A stretch of DNA of 64,000 bases from DATEDA01 sp963820965 (GCA_963820965.1 CAWGCC010000036.1:119048-183047); one strand, 5' to 3'; counted from the stretch's first letter, positions 33,691 through 42,869 are shown. Translations and numbers: made by a program. Notes: a model not told the origin generated them from the sequence alone.

Positions 33691-34899
33691 TCAAGCCGCC
33701 CGGTACATGTACGCGCGCGTGAGCGGGAGCGTATTCATCCCCTCGCGACCCTGCTTGCACGCGAGCACCTGGTAGATGTTCATCCAGCTCTGCGCGAACG
33801 CGTGCGCGCACCCTGCGAGATAGATCGACCAGATCCGGTACCGCTTCTCGCCGGCGATCGCCCGCGCCCGCTCCGCCGCGGCCTCCAGCCGGCTCGCCCA
33901 CAGGGCGGTGGTGAGGGCGTAGTGGCGGCGGAGCGACTCGACGTCGGTCGCCTCGAGGCCGCCCGCCGACATCTCGCGCAGCACGAGCCCGATGTGCGGC
34001 AGCTCGCCGTGCGGGAACACGTAGCGCCCGATGAAATCGCCCGCGCCCATCCCGACCGCCCGGCTGTCCGGGTCGATCGAGGTGATGCCGTGGTTCAGCG
34101 CGAGACCGCCGTCCTTGAGCAGCGCCCGGATCCTCGCGAAGTACAACCCGAGATTCTTGCGCCCGACGTGCTCGAACATCCCGATGCTCGCGACCTTGTC
34201 GTAGCCACCCTCCTCCGGCACGTCGCGATAGTCCTGCAGACGGACTTCGCAACGGTCGGCAAGACCCTTCTCGCGGATCTTCTCGCGCACATAGTCGTGC
34301 TGGTTCTGCGACAACGTGATCCCGACCGCGCGGGCACCGAACTTCTCGACCGCGCGAAAGACGAGCGCGCCCCAGCCGCAGCCGATATCGAGCAGCCGCT
34401 CGCCCGGCTTCAGCATGAGCTTCGTCAGGATGTGGTCGAGCTTCTGCTGCTGCGCCGCTTCGAGTGAGTTGTCTTCCCGCTTGAAGTAGGCGCAGGAATA
34501 GACCATGTCGGGATCGAGAAAGAGCGCGTAGAACTCGTTGGAGACGTCGTAGTGGTATTGGATCGCCTTGCGGTCGCGCGACTTCGTGTGGCGGACGGCC
34601 TTCTTCAGCGGCGCGAGCCTGCTGCCGCCGGCGACGCGCGCGAACCGCTCGCTGACCTGGAAGGCCTCGTGCAGCGAGCCGTCGAAGTCGATGTGGCCCT
34701 CGACGTAAGCTTCGCCCAGCGTCATCAGATCGGGCGCGACGAAGTAGCGCAACGCGGACGCCTTCGGCACGGTGATCGTCACCGTCGGGTCGGGGCCGAG
34801 CTCGTAGCTCCGCCCGCTCCAGAGCCGGAGGCGCAACGGCACCGGCTGCCTCGCGCGCACCCTCTCCACCAGCTTCTCCAGGCGGTTTACAAGGAACAT
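33691..34899 (-). CDS. cfa: Cyclopropane-fatty-acyl-phospholipid synthase
   Basis: A 402-residue Cfa: an N-terminal lipid-binding domain, then the SAM methyltransferase core with LLDIGCGWGALVF (LDIGCGWG at 170-177), GITLSQNQ and the conserved SIGMFEHVG. It adds a methylene bridge to unsaturated acyl chains of membrane phospholipids, usually on entry to stationary phase or under stress. It neighbours other lipid-metabolism genes. Confidence 0.94.
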   Translation of the reverse strand: MFLVNRLEKLVERVRARQPVPLRLRLWSGRSYELGPDPTVTITVPKASALRYFVAPDLMTLGEAYVEGHIDFDGSLHEAFQVSERFARVAGGSRLAPLKKAVRHTKSRDRKAIQYHYDVSNEFYALFLDPDMVYSCAYFKREDNSLEAAQQQKLDHILTKLMLKPGERLLDIGCGWGALVFRAVEKFGARAVGITLSQNQHDYVREKIREKGLADRCEVRLQDYRDVPEEGGYDKVASIGMFEHVGRKNLGLYFARIRALLKDGGLALNHGITSIDPDSRAVGMGAGDFIGRYVFPHGELPHIGLVLREMSAGGLEATDVESLRRHYALTTALWASRLEAAAERARAIAGEKRYRIWSIYLAGCAHAFAQSWMNIYQVLACKQGREGMNTLPLTRAYMYRAA

Positions 34900-34983
34900 C
34901 GCGTTCTCCCTACCGCGCGGAGTTTAGCACCGCGGCCGCGCGCTAGAATGGCACCGCGCCCATACGGCCAGGAGCCCCGAGGC

Positions 34984-35307
34984 ATGAGCGAGATCCGCAT
35001 ACGCCGCCCCCATTCGAAGCCGCTCGACGAGGCGCGGAAGGTGGCCGAGAAGATGGCCAAGCAGCTCAGGAAGGATTTCGACCTCGACTATGGCTGGGAC
35101 GGTCACGTGCTCCGCTTCGAGCGGACCGGCGTATACGGCGAGCTGCATGTGACGACCAAGGAGGTGCGGCTCGAGGCGAAGCTCGGGTTCCTGCTCGCCT
35201 TCCTCAAGCCGCGCATCGAAGCCGAGGTCGAGGCGCAGCTCGACAAGCTCCTCGGCGCCCCCGCGAAGGCAGCCGCGCCGGCGAGGAAGAAGCCTTCCCG
35301 ACGCTAG
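34984..35307 (+). CDS. Polyhydroxyalkanoic acid granule-region family protein
   Basis: A 107-residue basic protein beginning SEIRIRRPHSKPLDEARKVA, matching the PHA-granule-region family (often annotated polyhydroxyalkanoic acid system protein), with AEKMAKQLRKDFDLDYGWDG and a Lys/Ala-rich tail. Its role is unknown; genes of this family occur with PHA or storage-lipid genes. It converges on the acyl-CoA-binding gene with a 4-bp overlap. Confidence 0.82.
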   Translation: MSEIRIRRPHSKPLDEARKVAEKMAKQLRKDFDLDYGWDGHVLRFERTGVYGELHVTTKEVRLEAKLGFLLAFLKPRIEAEVEAQLDKLLGAPAKAAAPARKKPSRR

Positions 35308-35561
35308 CCCCCGAGCGTTTTCACGAGGTCGACGTACTTCTTCATCGCCGCGTCCTTCGGCAGGCCCTTGACCTTCGCCCAGGCGTCGAACTTCGCGCGA
35401 CCGACCATGTCGGTAAAGCCGGGGCGCTTGCCGGTCACGTCGCCTTCGGCGCCCTGCTTGTAGAGCGCGTAGAGCTCGAGCTTCACGTCGTTGCCCGGAT
35501 CCTCCTTCAGCTTCTTGACCGCGGCCGCCGCGGCGTTGAACTTCTTCGTCAGGTCGCTCAC
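35304..35561 (-). CDS. Acyl-CoA-binding protein
   Basis: An 85-residue ACBP. Conserved blocks are LELYALYKQGAEGDV, RPGFTDMVGRAKFDAWAK and a C-terminal YVDLVKTLGG. It binds long-chain acyl-CoA in the cytosol and may supply acyl-CoA to the wax ester synthase encoded divergently. The GTG at 35561 has AGGAG 7 nt upstream and matches the family start; upstream in-frame residues look non-coding. Confidence 0.92.
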   Translation of the reverse strand: MSDLTKKFNAAAAAVKKLKEDPGNDVKLELYALYKQGAEGDVTGKRPGFTDMVGRAKFDAWAKVKGLPKDAAMKKYVDLVKTLGG

Positions 35562-35647
35562 CGGATGTCTCCTCGTTGGGTGACGCCGCGGGCTCGGGCG
35601 GCGCACGCTCGGCTATTATAGGCAGCACCTTCCCCGTCGCCAGTCAG

Positions 35648-35738
35648 GAAACCGATGCCAAGGGGATCGGTTCCCCCCGGCGTCGGGAGCACGAGGGGCG
35701 CCGCGAAGCGGCTTTGCCCCCTCGTATCGTGACGAACA
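35648..35738 (+). repeat. 91-nt structured intergenic element, copy B
   Basis: Same order as copy A at 7758-7848: GAAACCGATGCC, then GGGAGCACGAGGGG...GCGAAGCGGC...GCCCCCTCGTATCGTGA. It ends 16 nt before the WS/DGAT start codon in the same orientation. The CACGAGGGG/CCCCCTCGT arms form a stable hairpin that would lie in the 5' leader. Confidence 0.75.
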
Positions 35739-35754
35739 GAGAACAAGACCAATC

Positions 35755-37254
35755 ATGCCCCGCCGCGAACGGATGTCGAGCGTCGACACCGCCTGGCTGC
35801 GGATGGACCGCGCGACCAACCGCATGGCGATCGTCGGGGTCCTCGTCTTCGACACCCCGCTCGACTACGAGCGCCTCAAGACGGTCCTGGAGGCACGTCT
35901 GCTCCGGTACGACCGCTTTCGCATGCGGCCGCGCGAGGACCTCGCCGGCGCCTGGTGGGAGGAGACGCCGCGCTTCGACCTCGAACGGCAGCTTAGGCGG
36001 GTGAAGCTGCCGGGCCACGGCGGCCCGGAGGCGCTCAAGCGCTTTGTCGCGCGGCTCGCACCGCGCCCGTTCGATTCGCGCCGGCCGTGGTGGGAGTTCC
36101 ACCTGATCGAGAACTACGGCAGCGGGTCGGCGCTCGTGGCGCGCATCCATCACAGCTACGCCGACGGCATCGCGCTGATCGGCGTGATGCTTTCGCTCAC
36201 GAACGACTCTCCCGAGGCGGCCGCGGACGCCCAGCTGCCGCCTGCGTCGCCCCCCGCGCCGAGCGGCGCAAGCGAAGGACTGCTCGCGCAGCTGTTCGAG
36301 CCGGTGGCGGGCGCCGCGTCCGGCGCGCTGCGGCTATCGGGCGAGGCGCTCGAGCAGTACATAGCGCTGCTGCGCAATCCGCGAAAGCTCGTCGACCTGG
36401 CGCGCGTCGCGGGGAGCGTCGCGGCGGAGCTGGCGCAGCTTGCCACGATGCCGGACGATTCCCGAACGCGGTTCAAGGGCGCGGCCGGCGTGGCGAAGGC
36501 GGTCGCCTGGACCGAACCGCTGCCCCTCGACGAGGTCAAGGCGGTCGGCAAGGTCCTCGACTGCTCGGTGAACGACGTGCTGCTCGCGACCGTGGCCGGC
36601 GCGCTCCGCCGTTACCTCCTCGAGAAGGGCGACCCGGTCGACGGCGTCGAGCTGCGCGCGATGGTGCCGGTCAACCTGCGCCCGTCCGGCGACCACGGGC
36701 AGCTCGGGAACCGCTTCGGTCTGGTCACGCTGCTGCTGCCGGTCGGCATCGCCAACCCGCTCGCGCGACTCTACGAGGTCCACAACCGGATGGAGGCGCT
36801 GAAGCGCTCGTACCAGCCGGTGATCGCGTTCGCGCTGCTGGGACTCGCCGGCTTCCTGCCCCGGGCAGCGCAGCAGGAGATGCTCGATCTCCTCGCCAAC
36901 AAGGCGACCGCGGTAATGACCAACGTGCCGGGGCCGCAGCAGCCGCTCTACCTCGCAGGGGCGCGCCTCGGACAGATCATGTTCTGGGTGCCGCAGTCGG
37001 GCGACATCGGGATGGGGGTCTCGATCCTCTCCTACGGCGGCGGTGTGCAGTTCGGGCTGATCACGGATGTTGGCCGGGTGCCGGATCCCGAACGGGTGGT
37101 CGCGGGCTTCGGCCCGGAGTTCGAGCGCCTGCTGCTCACGGTGCTGATGGAGCCGTGGGATATGCAGCGCGAGCCGGTGCTGGTCGAGCGCGAGCTGACG
37201 GTGGCGGCCACGCGGCCGCGGCGCAGGCGACGGCCCGCCGCGGCTAGTCCTTGA
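35755..37254 (+). CDS. Wax ester synthase/acyl-CoA:diacylglycerol acyltransferase (WS/DGAT)
   Basis: A 499-residue bifunctional acyltransferase. The condensing motif HHxxxDG is HHSYADG (132-138); other blocks are LDCSVNDVLLATVAGALR, AMVPVNLRP, GNRFGLVTLLLP and VMTNVPGPQQPLYLAG. It esterifies acyl-CoA to fatty alcohols or diacylglycerol for storage. A two-domain fatty acyl-CoA reductase at 40827-42818 and an ACBP next door make wax ester formation plausible. The Arg-rich C-terminal tail could favour membrane or granule association. Confidence 0.93.
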   Translation: MPRRERMSSVDTAWLRMDRATNRMAIVGVLVFDTPLDYERLKTVLEARLLRYDRFRMRPREDLAGAWWEETPRFDLERQLRRVKLPGHGGPEALKRFVARLAPRPFDSRRPWWEFHLIENYGSGSALVARIHHSYADGIALIGVMLSLTNDSPEAAADAQLPPASPPAPSGASEGLLAQLFEPVAGAASGALRLSGEALEQYIALLRNPRKLVDLARVAGSVAAELAQLATMPDDSRTRFKGAAGVAKAVAWTEPLPLDEVKAVGKVLDCSVNDVLLATVAGALRRYLLEKGDPVDGVELRAMVPVNLRPSGDHGQLGNRFGLVTLLLPVGIANPLARLYEVHNRMEALKRSYQPVIAFALLGLAGFLPRAAQQEMLDLLANKATAVMTNVPGPQQPLYLAGARLGQIMFWVPQSGDIGMGVSILSYGGGVQFGLITDVGRVPDPERVVAGFGPEFERLLLTVLMEPWDMQREPVLVERELTVAATRPRRRRRPAAASP

Positions 37255-38026
37255 GCTCGGCTTTCGCCGCCTCGACGTCGAGGCGCTCCATCGCGTCGAG
37301 GGCTTTCAGCTTCGCGGCCTCGGCGTAGAGCTTCTCCGCCTCCTTCAGCTTTTCCTTCCCGAACAGCGTAACCAGCCCGTTCGCGTACTCGATGCGCGCG
37401 ATCGCCGAGTCCGGATTGAGCTTCAGCGCCTTCTGGAAGTGCTCCAGCGCGGCGTCCTTCTTCGCGCCATAGGTGAGTCCGCCGACCATTCCGCCGACCT
37501 TGCCGATGATCTCGGCATGCCAGGCGCCGAGAGCGATGTGCGCGTCGGCGTGCTTCGGCTGGAGCTTGAGTGTCTGCGTGAGCGCGTCCCTGATCCTGCC
37601 GCCCAACCCCTGTGCCAGCGCCTTGGCGATCGAGATCTCCTGGCTGTAGCGCCCGGCGGCCATCGCGTAAAAGTAGCGGGCGTTCGCGTCCCTGGGTCGC
37701 GCCTCGGTCGCTTCTTCGCCCCGCTCCATCGCCTCTTCGAGAAGCTTCGCCTTCTTCGGTCCCGACCGCTCGAGATAGGTCGCGTAGATCGCGGTCGCCT
37801 TGTTGGCGACGCTGTACCCCTCGACGCCCTCCGCAAGCCCCTTCTCGACCGCCTTCTCGAACTCGCCCGCGTGGTATAGCCGCCATGCGTCCTGCAACGC
37901 CTCGCTTTTCGGGAACGGCTCGCAGTCCCCACGATGCAGGCGGTCCCAGTGCTTCCTCAGGGCCGCGCCGTCGTAGACGTACGCCTTCTCGGCGTGAGGG
38001 AACTTGATCCAGCCGCCTTTCGCCAT
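37244..38026 (-). CDS. TPR-repeat protein
   Basis: A 260-residue protein without signal peptide. The N-terminus KGGWIKFPHAEKAYVYDGAA is followed by helical repeats (EALQDAWRLYHAGEFEKAV; AHIALGAWHAEIIGKVGGM, then DAALEHFQKALKLNPDSA). Similar proteins are conserved in betaproteobacteria without a known role. It overlaps WS/DGAT convergently by 11 bp. Confidence 0.75.
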   Translation of the reverse strand: MAKGGWIKFPHAEKAYVYDGAALRKHWDRLHRGDCEPFPKSEALQDAWRLYHAGEFEKAVEKGLAEGVEGYSVANKATAIYATYLERSGPKKAKLLEEAMERGEEATEARPRDANARYFYAMAAGRYSQEISIAKALAQGLGGRIRDALTQTLKLQPKHADAHIALGAWHAEIIGKVGGMVGGLTYGAKKDAALEHFQKALKLNPDSAIARIEYANGLVTLFGKEKLKEAEKLYAEAAKLKALDAMERLDVEAAKAELKD

Positions 38027-38057
38027 CGTTGCTCTCCTCGGGATGAATCGCCGCGGT

Positions 38058-38705
38058 TCAGGGCGCTACGTACGCCGCCGCGAGCCGTTCGAACAGCGCC
38101 CGTGCGCGCCCGGACAGGAACGGCGCCGCGAGCGCGATCACCTGATAGGCCCCGCTCGCGAGCGCGGTTTCCGCCTGCTGGTTGCGCGGGTTGCGGACGT
38201 AATCGTACGAGAGCCAGTAGGTCGCGACGACCACCATGTTGGTCGCGAGCGTCGCAATCTCGGATTTGGTCGCCCGCAGCTCGCCCGCCGCCGCCAGGCC
38301 CTCGCACAGCGTGGTCGCCACCTCGACCTTTCGCTCGAGCAATCGCTTGAAACGCACCTCGAGCAGGCGGTTGCGCGAGAGGAGGTCGTTCAGATCGCGG
38401 TAGAGGAAACGGTAGCGCCAGATCGATTCGAACAGCAGGTGCAGGAACAGCCACACGTCCTCGGCGTTCGCCCCGCGAACGCTCGGCGCCGCGAGGACGC
38501 CTTCGATCTCGCGCTCGAACGCGGCGAAGACCGTGTTGACGATCTCGTCCTTGCTGCGGAAATGGTAGTAGAGGTTGCCCGGGCTGATCTCCATCTCGTC
38601 GGCGATCACCGTGGTAGTGACGTTCGGCTCGCCGAAGTCGTTGAACAGCCGCAGGCTCGTCTCGAGGATGCGCTCGCGGGTGCGGCGCTTCGGCTTGCGC
38701 TCCAT
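38058..38705 (-). CDS. TetR/AcrR family transcriptional regulator
   Basis: A 215-residue regulator. The TetR helix-turn-helix is RERILETSLRLFNDFGEPN followed by MEISPGNLYYHFRSKDEIV, the form seen in regulators with a fatty-acid or aromatic CoA ligand domain. ATG 38705 (MERKPKRRT) is the family-type start. It sits 32 bp upstream of the TPR gene and downstream of the patatin gene, so it may regulate nearby storage-lipid genes. Confidence 0.9.
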   Translation of the reverse strand: MERKPKRRTRERILETSLRLFNDFGEPNVTTTVIADEMEISPGNLYYHFRSKDEIVNTVFAAFEREIEGVLAAPSVRGANAEDVWLFLHLLFESIWRYRFLYRDLNDLLSRNRLLEVRFKRLLERKVEVATTLCEGLAAAGELRATKSEIATLATNMVVVATYWLSYDYVRNPRNQQAETALASGAYQVIALAAPFLSGRARALFERLAAAYVAP

Positions 38706-38766
38706 GCGCTGCTCGCGCGTTCCTTTCGGGGCGCGCGAAGGATAGCACGGCGTCGGGGGACGCCGG

Positions 38767-40044
38767 CTACGCGGCGACCGCGAGCCAGCGCTCCAGATCG
38801 TCGAGCGTGTCGGCGAGCCGCGCCGTGGTCTTCGTGCCGGCGACCAGCGGTGCCGGCAATCGCGCGCCACGCACCAGATGACGGTCGGGATCGGTGACCG
38901 CATCCAGGCGGATCGCGATGCCGTGCCGCCCGAGCACGGGCCCGAGCTCGTGACGCCGCTCGAACAGTTCCTTGCGGGTCTTCTGGTAGGCGTGCTCGGC
39001 GAGCCGGCGCCGGCTCGCGTAGCTGAAGAGGTTGGTGAAGAACATCTCCGCGTCGTGACGGTTCGGCTCGAACAGGACGACGTCGGCGCCGGGGAACTCG
39101 CGCTGATACCGCTGCATCCCGACTTCCATGCGCGAGTGAACGATCGCCCGCAGGGTCTGCGCCAGCACGGCCGGAAGGCCGCCCTCCGCCAGCCGGGAGG
39201 GCCTGCGGCCGTAGCGCCCCGGCAGCCGGCTGTCGAACGGCACGAGCGGGTTGATGCAGATGAGAAGCTTCACGCCTTGCTCGAGCGCGACCGAGGCGTG
39301 CAGGGTCCGCTTGAGGGCGCCATCGACGAAATGATGGCCGTCGATCTCGACCGGCGGAAAGAGGCCGGGCAACGCGGCGCTCGCCTGCACCGCGCTCGAG
39401 ATCGGAACGTGATCGCGACCCGGCGCTCCGAACTCGACCGAAGCGCCGGTGTCCAGGTCGGTCGCGACAAGGAACAGCTTGCGGTCGAGCCGGCGAAAGT
39501 CGTTCGTCCTGCCCGGCGCATCGAACAGCTGCGCGAGGAAGGCGTCGATGACCCGGTTGTCGAAGATCCCGGTCGGCAGCGCGCGGCCGAGCCGCTCGAA
39601 CGACTCCAGCAGCGCAGCGCGATCGCGGCTCGCGAGGATCTGCCACAGCACGCCGGCGACGAGCGGCGGCAGCGAGACCGCGCGGCGAAAGTACTCCCGC
39701 AGCGCAGGCCGCACCAGGATCGAGGGGTCGAACGGCGTTTCATGCTCGTCGCTCTCGATGAACATCCGGCTCATCTCGAGCGGCGTGATGGCGTTCGCGA
39801 GGCCGGCGGCGATGAAGCCGCCCGAGCTCACGCCGACGTAGACGTCGAGGCGGTTGAAATCGATGCCGTCGAGCGCGTCGGCGAGCGCAGTGAGCGCGCC
39901 GATCTCGTACACCGCCCCCAACGGTCCGCCGCCCGCCAACGCAAGGCCGATGGGGCCTCCGGACGCCGCGGGCGAGCGGACCGTTCGTTGACGGGTGACT
40001 TCGCGCGCGGCCGGCGGCCGCGTGTGAAGTCCGCCGCCCGCCAA
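38767..40044 (-). CDS. Patatin-like phospholipase, disturbed N-terminus
   Basis: A patatin-domain lipase with oxyanion loop GGGPLGAVYEIGAL, nucleophile motif GVSSGG and catalytic Asp in VDGAL. The last 410 residues are unambiguous. The N-terminus is not: a tandem duplication of about 100 bp (39924-40129) covers the first codons. The only in-frame start upstream is a TTG at 40044 inside the second copy. An ATG at 40154 reads the same N-terminal peptide (AAREVTRQRTVRSPAAS) through the second copy but then falls out of frame. The pre-duplication gene probably began at 40154. It may hydrolyse membrane or storage lipids. Confidence 0.85.
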   Translation of the reverse strand: MAGGGLHTRPPAAREVTRQRTVRSPAASGGPIGLALAGGGPLGAVYEIGALTALADALDGIDFNRLDVYVGVSSGGFIAAGLANAITPLEMSRMFIESDEHETPFDPSILVRPALREYFRRAVSLPPLVAGVLWQILASRDRAALLESFERLGRALPTGIFDNRVIDAFLAQLFDAPGRTNDFRRLDRKLFLVATDLDTGASVEFGAPGRDHVPISSAVQASAALPGLFPPVEIDGHHFVDGALKRTLHASVALEQGVKLLICINPLVPFDSRLPGRYGRRPSRLAEGGLPAVLAQTLRAIVHSRMEVGMQRYQREFPGADVVLFEPNRHDAEMFFTNLFSYASRRRLAEHAYQKTRKELFERRHELGPVLGRHGIAIRLDAVTDPDRHLVRGARLPAPLVAGTKTTARLADTLDDLERWLAVAA

Positions 40045-40129
40045 CGCAAGGCCGATGGGGCCGTCCGCGACGCCGCGGGCGAGCGGACCGTTCGTTGACG
40101 GGTGACTTCGCGCGCGGCCGGCGGCCGCG
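39924..40129. repeat. Tandem duplication of ~100 bp at the 5' end of the patatin gene
   Basis: Copy 1 is 39924-40022 and copy 2 is 40029-40129, almost identical except for a 2-nt length difference in the middle (CCTCCGGACG versus CCGTCCGCGACG). The period is 105 bp at one side and 107 at the other, so the reading frame is not preserved across both halves. Confidence 0.92.
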
Positions 40130-40179
40130 GGCGGGCCGCACCACGGGCGCTCATCGTGGTGCGCCCTCGTCGACCCGAT

Positions 40180-40635
40180 TCAGCGCTTCCCGGCGCGCTT
40201 GCGGGCAGCGGCGCGCGGCTTGCGTGCGCCCGTGAGCTTCTGCACGCTCGCGGTCAGCGCCTCGACCCGCTTGGCGAGCGCCTGGATTTCGCGGTTGGTC
40301 GGCACGCCGAGCCGGTTCAGCGCGCGCTCGACGCGGTCCTCGAACACCTGCTCGAGCTTGTCCCAGGTTGCGGTGGCGCGCGCGGTCGCGTGGCTCGCCG
40401 TCTTTCCCCATTGATTCGTCACTTCGTTCACCTTCGCTCCGGCGAGCTTGCGGGTGCGCGACTCGAGCTGCCTGCCCTCCTTCACCAGGGCTTCGAACAC
40501 CTTGGCGCCCTCTTCCTGCGCTTTCCCGAACGCCCCGAGGCCCGCGAGCCAGATCTGCTGCGCGGAGTCGCGGACCGTCGCCGCCAGATGCCGCTCGCCC
40601 GCGCGGTCCGCGAGCGCCTTCAGTTTCTTCGCCAT
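40180..40635 (-). CDS. Phasin / PHA granule-associated protein (PhaF/PhaI type)
   Basis: A 151-residue protein with the phasin core RDSAQQIWLAGLGAFGKAQ, then FEALVKEGRQLESRTRK, a coiled-coil segment (NREIQALAKRVEALTASVQK) and a Lys/Arg/Ala-rich tail. PhaF/PhaI-type phasins coat polyhydroxyalkanoate granules and may bind DNA through the basic tail. AAAGGAGAT precedes the ATG. Its presence near the PHA-granule-region gene supports storage polyester formation; no PHA synthase lies in the window. Confidence 0.92.
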   Translation of the reverse strand: MAKKLKALADRAGERHLAATVRDSAQQIWLAGLGAFGKAQEEGAKVFEALVKEGRQLESRTRKLAGAKVNEVTNQWGKTASHATARATATWDKLEQVFEDRVERALNRLGVPTNREIQALAKRVEALTASVQKLTGARKPRAAARKRAGKR

Positions 40636-40826
40636 GTCGATCTCCTTTCGTCGGTGAGTGGAGAGGAACCACGCGCCCGAAGTCTAGGCGGGCGATCTAG
40701 AGGCCGCACACTAAAGAGCGGGTTGATCGCGATCGCCCGACACGCCGGCATATAATCGTCCCGCCTCGTCGGGATGGTTTCGGGCGCCCGCGGCACAGAA
40801 GAACATCGTCGCGAAGGAGGATCCCC

Positions 40827-42818
40827 ATGCACTACTTCGTCACCGGCGCCACCGGCTTCATCGGCAAGCGCCTCGTCGCCAAACTGCTCGAGCGCAAGGA
40901 TTCGGTCGTCTACTTCCTCGTACGCGAGAAATCGGCGCAGCGCGTGGACGAGCTGCTCGAGTGGTGGGGCGTCGACAAGACCCGCGCGATACCGGTGCAC
41001 GGCGACATCACCCTGCCCGGGCTCGGGGTCGCCAAGGGCGAACGCAGCAAGCTCGAGCACAAGAAGATCGCTCACTTCTTCAACCTCGCCGCGGTATACG
41101 ACCTCAAGGCCGACGCGGAATCGCAGCGGATCGCCAACGTCGACGGCACCCACAACGTGGTGGCGTTCGCGAACGACCTGGCCGTGGGCTGCTTCCATCA
41201 CGTCAGCTCGATCGCGGCCGCCGGGCTCTACGAGGGCGTCTTTCGCGAGGACATGTTCGAGGAGGCGGAGAGCCTCGAGCATCCGTACTTCTCGACCAAG
41301 CACGAGTCGGAGAAGATCGTGCGGAACGACTGCCAGGTTCCCTGGCGCGTCTATCGCCCGGGCATCGTCGTCGGCGACTCGCGCACCGGCGAGATGGAGA
41401 AGATCGACGGGCCGTACTACTTCTTCAAGCTGATCCAGCGGATGCGCCAGCTTCTGCCGCCGTGGATGCCGACGATCGGCCTCGAAGGGGGCCGGATCAA
41501 TCTCGTGCCCGTGGACTTCGTCGTCGACGCGCTCGACCATATCGCGCACAAGAAGGGCCTCGACCGCAAGTGCTTCCATCTGGTCGATCCCGAGCCGAAG
41601 CGCGTCGGCCAGGTCCTCAACATCTTCGCCAAGGCCGGCCACGCGCCGCCGATGTCGCTCTACATCAACGCCGCCCTCCTCGGTTTCATCCCGCGCAGCA
41701 TCACCAAGGGCTTGACGGCGCTCACGCCCGTGCGCCGGATCCGTGCCGCACTCATGAAGGACCTCGGCCTGCCCGAGGACATCCTCACCTTCGTCAACTA
41801 TCCGACCCGCTTCGACAACCGGGAGGCGCAAGCCGCGCTAAAGGGCGCCGGAATCGCGGTGCCGCCGCTCGAGAGCTATGCCTGGCGGCTCTGGGACTAC
41901 TGGGAGCGGCATCTCGACCCCGATCTTCTGATCGACCGCACGCTGAAGGGCCAGGTGAAGAACAAGGTCGTGCTGATCACCGGCGGGTCCTCGGGGATCG
42001 GCCTCGCGACCGCCCACAAGATCGCCGCCGCCGGGGCAACGACCATCATCGTCGCCCGCGATCCCGAGAAGCTCGCCGAAGCGAAGAAGGAGATAGCGGC
42101 CGCGGGGCACGAGGTTATCGCCTATTCGGCCGACGTGTCCGACCCGGCGCAGTGCGCCGAACTGGTGGCTAAGCTCGTCGACAACCACGGCGGCGTCGAC
42201 ATTCTCGTGAACAATGCCGGCCGCTCGATCCGTCGCGCGGTGGAGAACTCGTTCGAGCGCTACCACGACTTCGAACGCACGATGGCCGTCAACTACTTCG
42301 GCGCCCTGCGGCTCACGCTCGGCCTGCTGCCGTCGATGATGAAGAAGCGGCGCGGCCACGTCATCAACATCTCCTCGATCGGCGTCCTCACGAACGCGCC
42401 GCGCTTCTCGGCCTACGTCGCGTCGAAGGCGGCGCTCGACGCGTGGACGCGCTGCGCCGCCTCGGAGTTCGCCGACATGGGCATCCAGTTCACGACGATC
42501 AACATGCCGCTCGTGAAGACCCCGATGATCGCGCCGACGAAGATATACAACCAGGTGCCGACCCTGGCGCCGGAAGAAGCGGCGGAGATGGTGGTCGAGG
42601 GAATCGTCTACAAGCCGGTCCGGATCGCGACCCGCCTGGGGATCTTCGGCGAAGTGCTGCATGCGCTGCTGCCGCGCGTCGCGCAGATCGTGATGAACAC
42701 GACCTTCCGGATGTTCCCCGACTCCGGCGCGTCGCAGGGCAGGAAGGATGAGGGCGCCCCCCAGGCGACGGCCGACCAGATCGCGATGTCGAGCCTCATG
42801 CGAGGCGTTCATTTTTGA
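40827..42818 (+). CDS. Two-domain fatty acyl-CoA reductase (NAD-epimerase-like + SDR)
   Basis: A 663-residue fusion. The N-terminal domain is an extended SDR/male-sterility type (TGATGFIGKRL at 6-16; YFSTKHESEK near 153 as the YxxxK pair). The C-terminal domain is a classical SDR (LITGGSSGIGLA near 382; NNAGRS; SSIGVLT and YVASK near 530). Length and layout match the Marinobacter-type fatty acyl-CoA reductase that converts acyl-CoA to fatty alcohol in two steps. With the WS/DGAT gene this would complete wax ester synthesis. AAGGAGGAT lies before the ATG. Confidence 0.85.
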   Translation: MHYFVTGATGFIGKRLVAKLLERKDSVVYFLVREKSAQRVDELLEWWGVDKTRAIPVHGDITLPGLGVAKGERSKLEHKKIAHFFNLAAVYDLKADAESQRIANVDGTHNVVAFANDLAVGCFHHVSSIAAAGLYEGVFREDMFEEAESLEHPYFSTKHESEKIVRNDCQVPWRVYRPGIVVGDSRTGEMEKIDGPYYFFKLIQRMRQLLPPWMPTIGLEGGRINLVPVDFVVDALDHIAHKKGLDRKCFHLVDPEPKRVGQVLNIFAKAGHAPPMSLYINAALLGFIPRSITKGLTALTPVRRIRAALMKDLGLPEDILTFVNYPTRFDNREAQAALKGAGIAVPPLESYAWRLWDYWERHLDPDLLIDRTLKGQVKNKVVLITGGSSGIGLATAHKIAAAGATTIIVARDPEKLAEAKKEIAAAGHEVIAYSADVSDPAQCAELVAKLVDNHGGVDILVNNAGRSIRRAVENSFERYHDFERTMAVNYFGALRLTLGLLPSMMKKRRGHVINISSIGVLTNAPRFSAYVASKAALDAWTRCAASEFADMGIQFTTINMPLVKTPMIAPTKIYNQVPTLAPEEAAEMVVEGIVYKPVRIATRLGIFGEVLHALLPRVAQIVMNTTFRMFPDSGASQGRKDEGAPQATADQIAMSSLMRGVHF

Positions 42819-42836
42819 CCTGCCGGCGAATTCCCC

Positions 42837-42856
42837 GGGGGCGCGACCGCGCCCCC
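42837..42856. repeat. GC-rich hairpin upstream of bcp
   Basis: GGGGGCGCG / CGCGCCCCC with a 2-nt spacer, 13 nt before the bcp ATG. It is similar in style to the other G5/C5 palindromes in this window. It could influence bcp translation or partially terminate the upstream gene; no T-run follows. Confidence 0.5.
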
Positions 42857-42869
42857 GCACAGCAACATC

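Noticed and set aside
39740..40154. Separate small Arg/Pro-rich genes at the patatin 5' end
   Set aside because: They are produced by the tandem duplication reading in alternate frames.
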